Assembly (NCBI GenBank): GCA_964611755.1
Contig: CAZTBB010000015.1
Coordinates: 1-34,867, forward strand
Source: CAZTBB01 sp964611755
GTDB lineage: Bacteria > Pseudomonadota > Alphaproteobacteria > Micavibrionales > Micavibrionaceae
DNA: 34,867 nt
Direction: 5' to 3'
Shown: positions 15,430 to 24,752 of the stretch, piece after piece
Layout: every line of letters begins with the position of its first letter
Position numbering within the stretch: position 1 is the first letter of the stretch
Notes under the pieces: generated by a model
Seen by the model: only the letters and a program-made list of their open reading frames with translations
The model's database searches: none
What the model was told of the DNA's origin: nothing
Program-made: the position numbers and the translations under genes

Positions 15430-15497
15430 GCATCAGCCATCAGGAGAGAGCTCGAGCATTTGATGTGCTCTAGTGAACCACCAAAAAGGGGGATATC

Positions 15498-16682
15498 ATG
15501 ATTTTTTGGCGTAAGAAAAAGAACGCACCGGAACAAGAGCGTGACGAGCGCGATGATGAAATTCTGCACCCGAATGGTGAGCCTGAAATGGAGCCTCCGG
15601 TTGAGTATGAGGCCGAAATTGATGAGGCGACTAAGCACGAACTTGAGGAAACGGAAGCCGATATCATTGATAATCTTGATGATGAACCTGTGCCCACTCA
15701 CTCTAAGGTGGATGATGCGATTGAGAATGAAGAATTATCAGACCATAGCAATGAAGGCGGCTGGTTTTCTCGCCTGACGAAAGGGCTGAGTAAATCCACC
15801 AATAAAATCACACAAGGCATCACCGACCTGATTACCAAAAGGAAATTGGATCAGGATACGTTGGATGAATTGGAAGATGTTCTGATTATGGCTGATCTGG
15901 GGCCAGCAACGGCCGCTAAAGTGGTAGCAGATTTTTCGGAAGGGCGATTTGGCAAGGATTTGGAAGAAGATGAAATCAAGCAAGCTTTAGCCGAGTCTAT
16001 GGCTAAAATTCTGGAACCTGTCGCTGCTCCAATGCTCACTGATAAGCCAGAAAGCGGTGGGCCGTTTACTATTTTGGTGTGCGGCGTGAATGGCGTTGGT
16101 AAAACAACAACGATCGGAAAGATCGCCCATAATCTAACCTTATCTGAAAAGAAAAAAGTGATGATTGCCGCTGGGGATACTTTTCGTGCTGCCGCTATTG
16201 AACAGCTTGATATCTGGGCGGGGCGCACGCAATCAAAGCTTATCAAGAAAGAGATAGGGGCAGATGCTGCCTCTGTGGCTTATGAAGCCTATGAGCAAGC
16301 CGAAGCAGAAGGCGCGGATGTTTTAATGATTGATACAGCGGGGCGCCTACAAAACAAAAAGAACCTGATGGAAGAATTGCAAAAAATTGTTCGTGTTTTA
16401 AAAAAGAAGGATGAAAACCTGCCTCATGCTGTCTTGCTTGTTCTGGATGCGACAACCGGTCAAAATGCATTTTCTCAAGTGGAAGCCTTTAAGGAGATGG
16501 TAAGTGTAACGGGATTGATAGTCACAAAGCTTGATGGATCCGCTAAGGGAGGGGTTTTGGTTGGTTTGGCAGATCAATTTGGCTTGCCTGTGCATGCCAT
16601 CGGCGTCGGGGAGGGGGCACAGGATATGCAGGCCTTTGATGCCGATCATTATGCACGCTCACTTGTCGGGCTTGAGAATTAA
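15498..16682 (+). CDS. ftsY: SRP receptor GTPase FtsY
   Basis: A 394-residue protein that docks SRP-bound ribosomes at the membrane and the translocon. A basic start (MIFWRKKKNA) is followed by a very acidic A domain to about residue 75, then a lipid-binding amphipathic region (WFSRLTKGLSKSTNKI) and the NG domain: GVNGVGKTTTIGKIA near 195, DTFRAAAIEQL, DTAGRLQNKKNLMEEL, TKLDGSAKGG, and GVGEGAQDM at the C-terminus. GGGGG precedes the ATG by five bases. It is last in the dapF-mtaB-ftsY run and partners Ffh, encoded on the other strand nearby. Confidence 0.97.
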   Translation: MIFWRKKKNAPEQERDERDDEILHPNGEPEMEPPVEYEAEIDEATKHELEETEADIIDNLDDEPVPTHSKVDDAIENEELSDHSNEGGWFSRLTKGLSKSTNKITQGITDLITKRKLDQDTLDELEDVLIMADLGPATAAKVVADFSEGRFGKDLEEDEIKQALAESMAKILEPVAAPMLTDKPESGGPFTILVCGVNGVGKTTTIGKIAHNLTLSEKKKVMIAAGDTFRAAAIEQLDIWAGRTQSKLIKKEIGADAASVAYEAYEQAEAEGADVLMIDTAGRLQNKKNLMEELQKIVRVLKKKDENLPHAVLLVLDATTGQNAFSQVEAFKEMVSVTGLIVTKLDGSAKGGVLVGLADQFGLPVHAIGVGEGAQDMQAFDADHYARSLVGLEN

Positions 16683-16777
16683 ATTATTCCTCATAAAATG
16701 TTAATATCCATTTGATACTCTCAAATGGTGACTTGCGTTAAAATATTGATAAAAAACAAAAAAGCAGTGTCTAGATT

Positions 16778-18283
16778 ATGGTAAAATCTCTAAAAATTTA
16801 TAAACCAAAAGAATACAAAAATGCCGAGCAGGCTCTTAAGGCAATCATAGAAATTTACGATGAAAATGTTCGTTTTTTACGCGAGAGCTTTGATGCTTAC
16901 GTGAATGGGCAAGATATTAAAAAGCGTATTTCGGCTTATTATCCTTATATTCGTGTAGCGTCTCAAAAAGCACATCGATCTGATGCGCGTTTATCGTATG
17001 GCTTTGTACCACGACCGGGAGCGTATGAGACAACGGTAACGCGCCCTGATATTTTTGAGGGGTATTATCTTCGTCAGCTTCAATTATTGTTAAAAAACCA
17101 TGATGTAGGCATTGAGGTTGGCGCCAGTGAAACTCCAATTCCGCTTCATTTTGCTTTGGGGGAGAATTTTCATCTGGAAAAGGATCTCTCGGCCGAGCAA
17201 ATTGAGAATTTACCGAATTTATTTGATATTCCTGATCTGGATATTATGGACGATGAGATTGCCAATGGGACGTGTTCTCCCAAGAGTAACGGAGATTTGC
17301 CTTTGGCATTGTTTACGGCGCCGCGCGTTGATTTAAGCTTGCAAAGGCTTAAACACTACACCGGGACATCGCCCGCGCATTTCCAAAATTTTGTAATTTT
17401 CACCAATTACCAGTTCTATATTGATAAGTTTATCGCGCTCTCACAGGAGATTATGAGCCCTACAAATGATCTGGAGCTCAAGGAAAACCGTCTTGAATAT
17501 GAGGCCTTTGTCGAGCCGGGCGATAAAGTGACATGGAATAAAAATGTGAATGCCGAGGCACAGGATGAAGAGGGGTATACGCTCAAGCGTATGCCGCAAA
17601 TGCCTGCCTACCATTTGAAACGTCCGGATAATAGCGGCATTACCATGGTCAATATCGGCGTTGGGCCATCCAATGCAAAGACCATTACAGATCATATTGC
17701 TGTGCTGAGGCCACATGCTTGGCTGATGTTGGGACATTGCGCAGGTCTCAGAAACTCGCAGAGTTTGGGCGATTATGTGTTGGCCCATGGTTATTTGCGT
17801 GAGGATAATATCCTCGACAATGACTTGCCGGCCAATATTCCTATCCCGCCATTGGCAGAAATTCAGCAGGCCCTTGAGCAGGCCGTAGGGCAGGTAACGG
17901 GTTATAAAGGGTATGATCTTAAGAAAATTATGCGGACCGGCACGGTAGCAACAACAGATGACCGAAATTGGGAGCTGCGATCCTCTGTGTTACAAAATAT
18001 GAGTTTAAGCCAGAGCCGGGCGATTGCGATGGATATGGAATCCGGCACAATAGCCGCCAATGGCTTCAGGTTTAGAGTGCCTTATGGTACGTTGCTCTGC
18101 GTTTCGGATAAACCGCTTCATGGGCAATTAAAGCTGCCCGGTATGGCCGATACATTCTACAGAGAGCGCGTGGAGCAGCATTTGCAGATTGGCCTGCTCA
18201 CAATGGCCTTATTGCGGGACCAAGACCCTGAGCAGCTCCATAGCCGTAAATTGCGCAGCTTTAATGAAGTCGCTTTCCAATAA
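16778..18283 (+). CDS. amn: AMP nucleosidase
   Basis: A 501-residue protein (E. coli Amn about 484) that splits AMP into adenine and ribose 5-phosphate. An N-terminal AMP-nucleosidase domain (YYPYIRV, RLSYGFVPRPGAYETTVTRPD near residues 48-90) is followed by a PNP/UDP phosphorylase fold with MVNIGVGPSNAKTITDHIAVLRP and GHCAGLR. Near the end, AMDMESGTIAANGF carries the family Glu, and CVSDKPLHGQLK holds the catalytic Asp. It stands alone, about 95 bases after ftsY, and ends at a strong terminator. It would adjust adenylate pools; regulation is not visible. Confidence 0.94.
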   Translation: MVKSLKIYKPKEYKNAEQALKAIIEIYDENVRFLRESFDAYVNGQDIKKRISAYYPYIRVASQKAHRSDARLSYGFVPRPGAYETTVTRPDIFEGYYLRQLQLLLKNHDVGIEVGASETPIPLHFALGENFHLEKDLSAEQIENLPNLFDIPDLDIMDDEIANGTCSPKSNGDLPLALFTAPRVDLSLQRLKHYTGTSPAHFQNFVIFTNYQFYIDKFIALSQEIMSPTNDLELKENRLEYEAFVEPGDKVTWNKNVNAEAQDEEGYTLKRMPQMPAYHLKRPDNSGITMVNIGVGPSNAKTITDHIAVLRPHAWLMLGHCAGLRNSQSLGDYVLAHGYLREDNILDNDLPANIPIPPLAEIQQALEQAVGQVTGYKGYDLKKIMRTGTVATTDDRNWELRSSVLQNMSLSQSRAIAMDMESGTIAANGFRFRVPYGTLLCVSDKPLHGQLKLPGMADTFYRERVEQHLQIGLLTMALLRDQDPEQLHSRKLRSFNEVAFQ

Positions 18284-18315
18284 AAGGGGGAGGGCTTTAT
18301 CATCAACGCATAAAA

Positions 18316-18336
18316 AAAGCGCCTCAAAGGCGCTTT
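18316..18336. terminator. Bidirectional terminator after amn
   Basis: AAAGCGCCT (18316-18324) pairs with AGGCGCTTT (18328-18336) around a three-base loop, with an A run to the left (T run on the minus strand). It lies between convergent amn and the 104-residue gene. Confidence 0.85.
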
Positions 18337-18357
18337 CATGCAAAATAGTTATATAAT

Positions 18358-18672
18358 CTAAGCCAGGACATCCACGATAGAGCCGCGGTCAACATCCTGA
18401 CCTTGAGCGATCTGATTTCTCTGCTCGGCGATATCCTGTGCAAGATTAACAATCTGGTCACGGACCTCTGCATCGGATGTTGCAGTTTGTGATTGCCCGA
18501 GGGCAGCACCTTGTGGCTGAACCAATTCGGGGCGGGGGCTTTGGCCTGAATTCTGACGCGCGCCCGTTGATGATACAACGCCCGCGGTATTCACGTTTGC
18601 CTGACCTGTTGAGGCTGTTGTTAGACCAGCTTGTAAGCTTTGTGTTCCTAACCCTGTAAGTGGACCTGCCAT
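18358..18672 (-). CDS. Small Gln/Ser/Thr-rich protein, unknown function
   Basis: A 104-residue protein with AAGGGA upstream of its ATG. The first 70 residues are low in hydrophobics and rich in Gly, Ser, Thr, Gln and Asn, typical of a disordered region. The last 40 form a likely amphipathic helix (AEVRDQIVNLAQDIAEQRNQ) ending DRGSIVDVLA. Similar RG-x-(I/L)-(V/L)-D ends occur on small flagellar-associated proteins, but no flagellar gene is near and I do not press the link. No signal peptide. It is transcribed away from the DUF2336 gene. Confidence 0.68.
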   Translation of the reverse strand: MAGPLTGLGTQSLQAGLTTASTGQANVNTAGVVSSTGARQNSGQSPRPELVQPQGAALGQSQTATSDAEVRDQIVNLAQDIAEQRNQIAQGQDVDRGSIVDVLA

Positions 18673-18929
18673 GGTAATTTTCCCTTTTTTAAATAACCCG
18701 TGATTACTCTCTTTTATTATATTAGAGCAAAAACTTTAACAAACTCTTATGAGTTTTCAATCATACTAATATAGTAAGAAGAGCAGAATTTTGCAAGAAA
18801 TAGAGTACTAAAACCGTATTTTTATTATGTTAAGGAATTTGTAAGATTTGTTCTATATGATGCAATCATCGCTGAGCAAAAATCAGTGGTGGGGTAATAT
18901 AATAATAAAAATATGACAGGGGCAACGTC

Positions 18930-20045
18930 ATGGATCTAAAACACTTAGATCATCAGCTTAAAATCACGCCTTTTTTGGCGCGTCTTTACGATCAAACACG
19001 CATTGAAGAGCTTGCTGAAAGTAACAGGCCTGAGCAACGTGTTGAGCTGACGAACATCATTACAGAATTACTGGAGATGGAGCTTTCTCCCCGGGAGAGC
19101 GAGCTTGTGGCGGATGTCCTGGTTGAGATCGTCAGGCAGGCTGAAACGGATTTAAAGGAAGCTTTGGCAGAGCGCTTTTCGGTCATGGATAACGTACCTT
19201 TGCGCCTTATCCTTTTTATTTCAAATGAAGAAATTAATGTTGCCGGGCATGTCTTGCGCAAAAGTCCGATTTTGAGTGATCTTGATTTAATTTATATTAT
19301 TAAATCCAAAGCGCCGCAATATTGGGCGGAAATTGCAAAACGAGATGTTTTGAGCGCGCAGGTCATCGAGGTTTTAGCGGAGACGGAAGATCTTGAAACG
19401 GCCATTTCTCTGGCAGAAAACAAAAAGATTAAACTCACGGAGCGCGCATTGACTGTTATGGCCGATATTGCGCGTGAGTCAGACCGTTTGGCAATGCCAT
19501 TGCTTAGGCGCGATGAAATATCACACGATATCGTGAAAATGTTGTATAGCTATGTTGGTATGGAGCTGCGTGCCTATATTTCGCGCCATTATGATATTGA
19601 TGTATCGGAGCAGATACGTGAAACCGTTGACTCATTGATCAGAGAAGACAAGGGCGATGAGGGCGAGGCCAATTATGTTCCGAGCGATATGATGCTTCGA
19701 TTATCTAAAGATTTCCAAAAGCGCGGTTCATTGGATGTTCACATGATGCTCGGCACATTGCGCCGAGGTGAGTTGGCGGCTTTTGTGGCTCAGTTCTCTG
19801 TCTATGTTTCGATGACACATGAACAGCTTTTGGCTTTATTGCAATCCAATAACGGAGATGTTCTGGTTGCTCTTTGCAAGGTGAACGGCATCATCAAGAA
19901 TGATTTTATTTCAATTTACTTGCTGACGAACCGTATTCGCAACAAGGGCAAGATGGTTGAGCTGAAAAACATCACATATCTTGTTAGCTTGTATGAAAAA
20001 ATGAGCGACCAAGAAGCCACTGATTTGCTGAAATCATTTTCCTAG
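18930..20045 (+). CDS. DUF2336 domain-containing protein
   Basis: A 371-residue all-helical protein with HEAT-like repeats, of a family mostly found in alphaproteobacteria. The core pattern is seen near residues 68-140: LKEALAERFSVMDNVPLRLILFISNEEINVAGHVLRKSPILSDLDLIYIIK, with repeats spaced about 35 residues. The function is not established; some relatives are linked with signalling or cell-cycle control. It starts at an ATG preceded by AGGGG and is monocistronic. Its 3' end overlaps pgk by 12 bases, tail to tail, so transcripts of the two genes would be antisense at the end. Confidence 0.88.
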   Translation: MDLKHLDHQLKITPFLARLYDQTRIEELAESNRPEQRVELTNIITELLEMELSPRESELVADVLVEIVRQAETDLKEALAERFSVMDNVPLRLILFISNEEINVAGHVLRKSPILSDLDLIYIIKSKAPQYWAEIAKRDVLSAQVIEVLAETEDLETAISLAENKKIKLTERALTVMADIARESDRLAMPLLRRDEISHDIVKMLYSYVGMELRAYISRHYDIDVSEQIRETVDSLIREDKGDEGEANYVPSDMMLRLSKDFQKRGSLDVHMMLGTLRRGELAAFVAQFSVYVSMTHEQLLALLQSNNGDVLVALCKVNGIIKNDFISIYLLTNRIRNKGKMVELKNITYLVSLYEKMSDQEATDLLKSFS

Positions 20046-21227
20046 AGCACTGACACCAGGAAGGTCTTTTCCTTCTAACCATTCCAGAAATGCACCGCCA
20101 GCCGTGGAGACATAGCTGAAATGTGATTTTGATTTGGCATTTTCAAGTGCGGCCACCGTATCACCGCCACCGGCTATGCTCACAAGAGAGCCTTGGGCCG
20201 TCTTTTCAGCCACATATTGTGCAAGGGCATTTGTACCATGATCAAAAGGCGGGATTTCAAAAACACCCATCGGGCCGTTCCAGACGATGGTTTTGCATTG
20301 ATCCATGGCCTGTTTGATCGAGGTCACAGATTTAGGGCCAACATCAATAGCGCGTTTTCCGGCAGGAATGTTTTGTGGATCTAAAATATCATGATCGGCA
20401 TGCGGTTTAATGTCACTCACGCAGACACAATCGGATGGTAAGATGATCTCACAATTAAGAGATTTGGCTTTGTCCATAATTTGGCGCGCTTCATCGGCCA
20501 TTTCTTCTTCGCATAGAGAACTTCCAATATTGGCGCCTTGCGCATACAGGAACGTATTGGCCATACCCCCGCCGAGAACCAGATAATCAACTTTTTCAAT
20601 CAGGTTATGAAGAACGCTGAGCTTGGTTGAAATTTTGGAACCGCCCGTTATGGCCATAACCGGCTTTTGCGGATGCCCAAGAGCTTGATCGAGCGCTGTG
20701 AGTTCGGCCTCCATAAGTAACCCTGCTGCAGAGGGTAAATACTTCGTGATGCCCTCTGTTGAGGCATGTGCACGGTGGGAGACGGAAAAGGCATCATTCA
20801 CATAGATATCGCCCGGCTCAGACAGTTTTTTGGCGAAATCCGGATCGTTTTTCTTTTCTTCCTTATAGAATCGAACATTCTCGAGAAGACCAACCTCTCC
20901 ATTTTTCAGGTTTTGCGCAAGGGAGTGTGCCGCTTCGCCAATACAATCGGCCGCGAAGGACACATTTGTGCCCCAACGTTCTTGTAAGACCGGCACAAGA
21001 AAGGCCAGGGACATTTGCGGGTCATGCTGGCCGCCTTCCGGCCGCCCGAAATGGGAGAGGATTAAAACTTTTGCGCCATGCTGGGTCAGAAAATCAATAC
21101 TGGGTTTCAGGCGGTCAATCCGTGTCGTGTCCGTGACTTTGCCATCCATGCGCGGTACGTTGAGATCGGCACGCATAAGAACCACTTGGCCTTGTAAATC
21201 AAAATCTTTTAGTGTTTTAAAACCCAT
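20034..21227 (-). CDS. pgk: Phosphoglycerate kinase
   Basis: A 397-residue enzyme, usual length, which interconverts 1,3-bisphosphoglycerate and 3-phosphoglycerate with ADP/ATP in glycolysis. N-terminal signature: RADLNVPRMDGKVTDTTRID, then HFGRPEGG and NVRFYKEEKKNDP. The C-terminal half has GGSKISTKL, NGPMGVFE and SIAGGGDTVAAL for nucleotide binding. The ATG at 21227, with AAGGG upstream, gives the standard N-terminus; a longer frame would overlap pip. The pip gene ends 25 bases upstream, so the two are probably one transcript. Confidence 0.97.
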   Translation of the reverse strand: MGFKTLKDFDLQGQVVLMRADLNVPRMDGKVTDTTRIDRLKPSIDFLTQHGAKVLILSHFGRPEGGQHDPQMSLAFLVPVLQERWGTNVSFAADCIGEAAHSLAQNLKNGEVGLLENVRFYKEEKKNDPDFAKKLSEPGDIYVNDAFSVSHRAHASTEGITKYLPSAAGLLMEAELTALDQALGHPQKPVMAITGGSKISTKLSVLHNLIEKVDYLVLGGGMANTFLYAQGANIGSSLCEEEMADEARQIMDKAKSLNCEIILPSDCVCVSDIKPHADHDILDPQNIPAGKRAIDVGPKSVTSIKQAMDQCKTIVWNGPMGVFEIPPFDHGTNALAQYVAEKTAQGSLVSIAGGGDTVAALENAKSKSHFSYVSTAGGAFLEWLEGKDLPGVSALGK

Positions 21228-21252
21228 CTTGAAACCCTTTTTGTGTTTACAG

Positions 21253-22248
21253 CTAGTATGAAATTGTTTTGGCGTTTTCGGTTGCTTCAATTAACCGAGA
21301 GCGTAGCTTCGGGTCAAGAGCAGAATGGCCGGCATCCGGCACAACAATATAATCGGCCTCTGGCCAGAGTTGGTGCAGCTTATCGGCTGTCTCAATCGGG
21401 CAAATAACATCATAGCGCCCTTGGATAATGCTGGTTGGGATGCCGCGAAGCGTATCCAGCTGGTGTAACAGGCTTTTATCGCCATCGCGGGTTTCATGTT
21501 TGAAGTAATGCGCTTCAATTCGTGCCAATGCCAAAGCATGTTGTTTTTGTTCCTCCGTTGTGATGGTCTCATAATTGGGGAGCAGGGATGAGCAGGCCCC
21601 TTCATAGAGTGCCCAACGAATTGCCGCCTCCATTTGACGCTTTTCATCATCCCCGGTCAGAACATCATAGTAATGAGTGAGCAAATCCTCTTGCTCGTCC
21701 TGAGAGAAAATGCTGGAGAATTGATCCCATGCTTCAGGGAAAATTTTACGCATACCGTAAAGAAACCAATTTACTTCATCGCGCTCACATAAGAATATGC
21801 CACGTAAAATAAGGGATGAGCATGCGGAGGGATACTGGCTGGCATAGCACAATGCCAATGTGCTGCCCCATGATCCGCCAAATACGTGCCATTTTCCAAT
21901 ATTTAAAAGCTCTCTCAAGGCTTCAATGTCGGATACGAGCGCTTCAGTATTGTTATCTTTTAATTCACCAAGTGGGTGTGAGCGGCCGGAGCCACGTTGA
22001 TCAAAGATAATGATACGGTAATGATCCGGGTCAAAGAATCGGCGATGCATGGGGGATGCTCCGGCACCCGGACCACCATGAAGAAGCACAATAGGCACGC
22101 CATCGGGGTTGCCGCTCTGCTCCCAATAGATTTCATGTATATCACTGACCCGTAAAAAGCCGGTTGAGTAGGGGGCAATCTCGGGGAATAAATCATAGAG
22201 CGGTGATTGCTTTTCAATATTGGGTTTTTTTGTGCTGTCTTTATTCAT
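21253..22248 (-). CDS. pip: Proline iminopeptidase
   Basis: A 331-residue alpha/beta hydrolase (family S33) that removes N-terminal proline from peptides. HGGPGAGASP at 57-66 forms the oxyanion loop, FDQRGSGRS follows, and the nucleophile is Ser126 in GGSWGS. The acid is in GRYDVICP and the His in PDAGHSA near the end. Cytosolic, without signal peptide. It sits 25 bases ahead of pgk. The pairing with glycolysis has no clear functional meaning. Confidence 0.93.
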   Translation of the reverse strand: MNKDSTKKPNIEKQSPLYDLFPEIAPYSTGFLRVSDIHEIYWEQSGNPDGVPIVLLHGGPGAGASPMHRRFFDPDHYRIIIFDQRGSGRSHPLGELKDNNTEALVSDIEALRELLNIGKWHVFGGSWGSTLALCYASQYPSACSSLILRGIFLCERDEVNWFLYGMRKIFPEAWDQFSSIFSQDEQEDLLTHYYDVLTGDDEKRQMEAAIRWALYEGACSSLLPNYETITTEEQKQHALALARIEAHYFKHETRDGDKSLLHQLDTLRGIPTSIIQGRYDVICPIETADKLHQLWPEADYIVVPDAGHSALDPKLRSRLIEATENAKTISY

Positions 22249-22332
22249 GAGGCGGATGGCCGGTTAAAAGGTTAAAAAATTAATCTTTATTATGTCCTGA
22301 AAGATAATCACTCACAGGGCAGAGGGCAAGAA

Positions 22333-23193
22333 TTAATCCAGAAGTTCGAGTGCTTCGGGGTGAGTGATTTCAATATAGGGGCCGTTATAAGGCTCAATCC
22401 AGCCGCGCACGCGCAGTGTCTTGCCTTGCCATTGCAGCGGGTTAAACCCTGATTTGTTAAATGTTTTGCGATCTGATGGGGCGATTGAAGCCGTAAAATC
22501 GGTACGCCAATCCTTGCCAAAATTCAGGAAGACCCTGTTTTTATTGATCGATGCGGATGTGACCGTGCCCTCAATGACCTCGAATTCACCAATAAAATTA
22601 TCGGCTTCGGCGGGGCTGAGAACCATATGCTCTGGAAGAGACCATAATCCTGCCCTTTGCGATCGTGCGCTCACTTCCAGAGTATAAAGATCATCGGCCA
22701 GCTCGGGGTTGGTTTTGGTTGTTTGAACGCGCGCTAAACCCAGGCGCAGCAACAGGCCCTGAACCCAAATATCCTTATCCTCGCTGGTTAAATGCGCCAA
22801 ATTATGCCCCATCCTGTTGGTGCGCCCTTTTTTGGATGAGCGCGTCTGCCAAATCTTGACCTGCTTACCAAGCAACAGATCATTCAAGACGCGAACCGTC
22901 TGCAGGCTTATTTCACCGGGGTTTTCTAAAGCAAAATCAGGAATATCAATGCCGGTCATGCGAATGACGCGTCCATCATCCAATGTAATGGTGCGCGGAT
23001 CAATAATTTGTAAGACACGCCCCTGACCTGTCTGTTTGAGATCTTTAAAATCTGTGCGGTGAATATCATTGGCGGATGTGTTGTTTGCTGTGCTGCTTAT
23101 GGGGGGCGTTGTTGCATATGCTTGACCAACCATGATGAAGCTTAATACACTAAGGCCGATAATAATGATATTTATGGACTGTAATTTAACCAT
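22333..23193 (-). CDS. Secreted thermonuclease-fold (SNase-like) protein with altered catalytic residues
   Basis: A 286-residue protein with a signal peptide at residues 1-26 (Ile/Leu core, cleavage after QAYA), so periplasmic. The SNase-like part (about 50-155) has VLQIIDPRTITLDDGRVIRMTGID, corresponding to the usual IDGDT...GIDAPE stretch, and RMGHNLAHL for the usual RYGRxLA. Thus the second Asp of DGDT is Arg, the PE Glu is Asp, and the catalytic Arg is His. The C-terminal half (about 190-286) resembles an OB-like beta domain. Nuclease activity is doubtful; a binding role is possible. The ATG at 23193 overlaps the start of the divergent M48 gene. Confidence 0.8.
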   Translation of the reverse strand: MVKLQSINIIIIGLSVLSFIMVGQAYATTPPISSTANNTSANDIHRTDFKDLKQTGQGRVLQIIDPRTITLDDGRVIRMTGIDIPDFALENPGEISLQTVRVLNDLLLGKQVKIWQTRSSKKGRTNRMGHNLAHLTSEDKDIWVQGLLLRLGLARVQTTKTNPELADDLYTLEVSARSQRAGLWSLPEHMVLSPAEADNFIGEFEVIEGTVTSASINKNRVFLNFGKDWRTDFTASIAPSDRKTFNKSGFNPLQWQGKTLRVRGWIEPYNGPYIEITHPEALELLD

Positions 23194-24679
23194 GCCCTCA
23201 CATTTAAAGCGTCTTTTTGCGTTGCCTGTTCTTCTTTTAGTTTTATCCCTCGTTGCCATGATGCTGCAAGCCTGTTCAACGAATTTGGCCACAGGGCGTA
23301 ATCAATTCACCGGATTGATGTCCGAAAGCCAGGAGGCGCAAGTCGGCGCGCAGGAACATGAAAAAATCATAGCCGAGTTTGGTGTTTATGATCATCCGGT
23401 GCTCAATGCCTATGTGAATGAGATTGGGCAAAAGGTAGCGCGCTATACGGAGCGCCCGAACGTGACCTATCGTTTTACGGTTTTGGATAATCCTATGGTC
23501 AACGCTTTTGCCTTGCCGGGGGGGTATGTTTATGTCACCAGAGGGTTGATTGCCTTGGCGAATAATGAGGCGGAGCTTGCGGCGGTTCTCGCGCATGAGG
23601 TTGGGCATATAACAGGGCGCCACTCTGCCGAGCGTTATTCACGCGGTGTGCTTACATCGCTCGGAGCCGGAATATTATCGGCTGCAATTGACCAGAGCGG
23701 CGTATCACAAGCACTTGGTATTGGCTCTGATCTTTACATGAAGTCCTACTCGCGTGAGCAGGAAAACGAGGCTGATACACTTGGGATCCGTTATCTGGCA
23801 AGAGCAGGGTATGACCCGTCCGCTATGACCAGCTTCTTGCAAAGCCTTCAGGCGCATAGTGCATTGGAGGCACGTTTGGCCGGTAAAAAGGGTGGGCAGT
23901 CGCCGATTAGTGAGTATTTTTCAACACATCCTGCCACGCAAAGCCGAGTGAATAAAACAGCGCAACAAGTGGCGGATAGTTTGGGAAGTAAGCAATCCGT
24001 ACTTAATCGATCAGCGTATTTGCAGAAAATTAATGGCATTGTCTATGGCGATAGCACAAAGAACGGGTTCGTCAGGGGGCAGAAATTTGTCCATCCGGAT
24101 ATGGGGTTTGAGTTTTCCGTGCCTGATGGTTTTCGGATTATAAATCAGCCCGCACAAGTGGTTGCAAAATCACCCGATGGGGCTGTTATCTTGTTTGACA
24201 TGGCCCCCAATCGTCAAGGCGTTGATCCGCTTCATTACTTAACACAGCAATGGATGAAAGCAGAGCAGCTGATATCACCGGAATCCATCACCATAAACGG
24301 GTTGCAGGCGGCCACAGCCGCATTTTCCGGCAGGGTGAACGGCCAATCGGTTACCATTCGTTTGATCGTTATTCGTTTTGGTGATGATAGGTTTGTGCGC
24401 TATCAGATGGCTATTCCCCAGAATTACAGCGCAGAAAAGCTGGAAGCTCTGAAGCGCTCCAGCTATAGCTTCAAGCGCCTGAATGCGCAAGAAAAAGCAC
24501 ACTATAAGCCTTATAGGCTAAGAACCGTCGCGGTTAAATCCGGTGATACACTCCAAAACCTTGCAGCGCAGATGGTTTATGATGATTTTCCAGTGGAAAG
24601 ATTCATGATTTTGAACGGACTTGACAAAAGTCAAGGACTGGTCGCCGGAACTTATTATAAGGTGGTATCTGGTAGATAG
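23192..24679 (+). CDS. M48 family metallopeptidase lipoprotein with C-terminal LysM-like domain
   Basis: A 495-residue protein. The signal peptide ends in a lipobox (MLQAC, Cys28), so it is probably anchored at the periplasmic face of a membrane. The Ste24-like M48 domain has HEVGH at 135-139 with ENEAD at 191-195 providing the third zinc ligand, placed like the BepA/LoiP family of outer-membrane quality-control proteases. After an inter-domain region, the last 60 residues have VKSGDTLQNLAAQ, a LysM start (peptidoglycan binding). The ATG at 23192 gives the best lipoprotein signal; a longer start at 23132 exists. No strong ribosome site is visible. Confidence 0.92.
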   Translation: MPSHLKRLFALPVLLLVLSLVAMMLQACSTNLATGRNQFTGLMSESQEAQVGAQEHEKIIAEFGVYDHPVLNAYVNEIGQKVARYTERPNVTYRFTVLDNPMVNAFALPGGYVYVTRGLIALANNEAELAAVLAHEVGHITGRHSAERYSRGVLTSLGAGILSAAIDQSGVSQALGIGSDLYMKSYSREQENEADTLGIRYLARAGYDPSAMTSFLQSLQAHSALEARLAGKKGGQSPISEYFSTHPATQSRVNKTAQQVADSLGSKQSVLNRSAYLQKINGIVYGDSTKNGFVRGQKFVHPDMGFEFSVPDGFRIINQPAQVVAKSPDGAVILFDMAPNRQGVDPLHYLTQQWMKAEQLISPESITINGLQAATAAFSGRVNGQSVTIRLIVIRFGDDRFVRYQMAIPQNYSAEKLEALKRSSYSFKRLNAQEKAHYKPYRLRTVAVKSGDTLQNLAAQMVYDDFPVERFMILNGLDKSQGLVAGTYYKVVSGR

Positions 24680-24710
24680 CTTTCTAAGCAATACCGTTTT
24701 TTAGATTTCT

Positions 24711-24752
24711 AAAAAAAATTAGCCAGGCTGGAGGGGGAACAACAGCCTGGCT
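24711..24752 (-). terminator. Strong terminator downstream of rpoH with C-rich loop
   Basis: On the minus strand AGCCAGGCTG pairs perfectly with CAGCCTGGCT (24743-24752 with 24721-24730), loop TTGTTCCCCCTC, followed by AA and eight T. It ends the rpoH transcript about 140 bases after its stop codon. The plus side lacks a T run. Confidence 0.88.

Noticed and set aside
16708..16728. CCATTTGA/TCAAATGG inverted repeat between ftsY and amn
   Set aside because: No T run follows, and 8-base arms with a short loop are expected a few times by chance in 35 kb.
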